Shown here in pieces: positions 22,138 to 22,345 of a stretch of DNA of 22,345 nt. The translations under genes and the position numbers were made by a program. The DNA comes from Verrucomicrobiales bacterium (GTDB lineage Bacteria > Verrucomicrobiota > Verrucomicrobiia > Limisphaerales > UBA1096), in contig JAPPPH010000153.1 of the NCBI GenBank assembly GCA_028817635.1, positions 1 through 22,345 on the forward strand, written 5' to 3'. The stretch's first letter is position 1. Every line of letters begins with the position of its first letter. The notes beneath the pieces were generated by a model. The model was not told the origin of the DNA. It made no database searches and was given only the letters and a program-made list of their open reading frames with translations.

Positions 22138-22345
22138 TTTTGTTAGGTTAAATTGGTTTAAAAGGATTCTTCCAGCTTGGCCAAGCGGGTGCGGACACTG
22201 CCGTCGTAGACATCGCTGCCCACCTTCACGCGCATGCCGCCGAGCAACTCGGCGTTTTCAGTGAATGAATAGCTCAGGTTGTTGCCGTAGAGCTTGGCCA
22301 AGCTGGAAGAATCCTTTTAAACCAATTTAACCTAACAAAAATGAG
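22133..22345. repeat. 54-bp perfect inverted repeat ending at the right edge of the window
   Basis: Bases 22133-22186 and 22292-22345 are exact reverse complements, separated by 105 bp of atpH. The inner end of each arm is a CTTGGCCAAG copy. The right arm repeats the atpH-atpA junction backwards, including the atpA start, and puts a stop codon (22317-22319) in the atpH frame. The window ends exactly where the arm ends. This is best explained as an assembly turn-around at the palindrome. Confidence 0.85.
22158..22303 (-). CDS. atpH: ATP synthase F1 subunit delta, C-terminal fragment (partial)
   Basis: About 48 codons of the 3' end are visible. They read LAKLYGNNLSYSFTENAELL, followed by GGMRVKVGSDVYDGSVRTRL and AKLEESF. 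This is the conserved C-terminal beta-strand region of the delta (OSCP) subunit, which links F1 to the peripheral stalk (family pattern GG-x-R-x-x-VG-x-x-x-x-DGS-x-x-x-x-L). Upstream sequence beyond 22303 is an inverted copy of the atpA/atpH junction and interrupts the frame, so the rest of atpH is not in this window. I read this as an assembly artefact at the contig end and not as a broken gene. Both ends of the fragment contain CTTGGCCAAG copies (22176 and 22293), each read as LAKL. Confidence 0.85.

Noticed and set aside
1167..22302. CRISPR array interpretation of the repeated motif
   Set aside because: The copies are 10-16 bp, irregularly spaced, lie within conserved genes, and have no uniform spacers or cas genes nearby.

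Overview
The window looks like part of a chromosome from an uncultured member of the Verrucomicrobiota (PVC group), probably Pedosphaerales/Limisphaerales-like. The clues are tandem prepilin-like proteins carrying an H-X9-DG motif, a DUF5069 protein, a formylglycine-type S1 sulfatase, an Asp-box sialidase-like exoprotein, a secreted SGNH hydrolase, and moderately high GC. The assignment rests on gene-family habit; there is no rRNA or other taxonomic marker in the window. The right edge looks like a contig end.

Layout. (1) 1-1151, plus strand: the 3' end of one multi-pass membrane protein and a complete related one. (2) 1164-2501, minus: a secreted Asp-box (BNR) sialidase-family protein. (3) 2649-4521, plus: a membrane protein overlapping a winged-helix regulator, then ispH. 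An identical 17-bp near-palindrome lies just before the regulator operon and again at the start of ispH. (4) 4568-6145, plus: a secreted sulfatase, followed by a repeat-rich 204-bp gap. (5) 6350-11564, plus: an AroE-like dehydrogenase, a xylose-isomerase-like TIM-barrel protein, a DUF5069 protein and a UvrA, closely spaced. (6) 11553-15107, minus: an SGNH hydrolase, two tandem prepilin-like proteins and a small DsrE-like protein. (7) 15236-17696, plus: a divergent PurD-like ATP-grasp protein overlapping an alanine racemase gene. (8) 17757-22345, minus: the F1 part of the ATP synthase operon (atpH 3' end, atpA, atpG, atpD, atpC) ending in a strong intrinsic terminator.

The most striking signal is not a gene. 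The perfect 10-bp palindrome CTTGGCCAAG occurs 19 times by hand count, where roughly 0.03 copies would be expected at about 60% GC, and there are about a dozen further one-mismatch copies. Many copies are flanked by CG or GCG, and several sit in tandem with a 12-bp period. About a third lie in the roughly 5% of the window that is intergenic. The rest lie inside genes, where they are read only as Leu-Ala-Lys or Leu-Gly-Gln. This behaves like a highly iterated palindrome (compare HIP1 of cyanobacteria) or an uptake/segregation-type motif. The window ends in a 54-bp inverted repeat that turns around inside one copy, which suggests this repeat also broke the assembly.

Functionally the window mixes housekeeping genes (isoprenoid, cell-wall, DNA repair and ATP synthesis) with single glycan-degradation exoenzymes. 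No CRISPR array, tRNA, rRNA, transposase or phage gene was seen.
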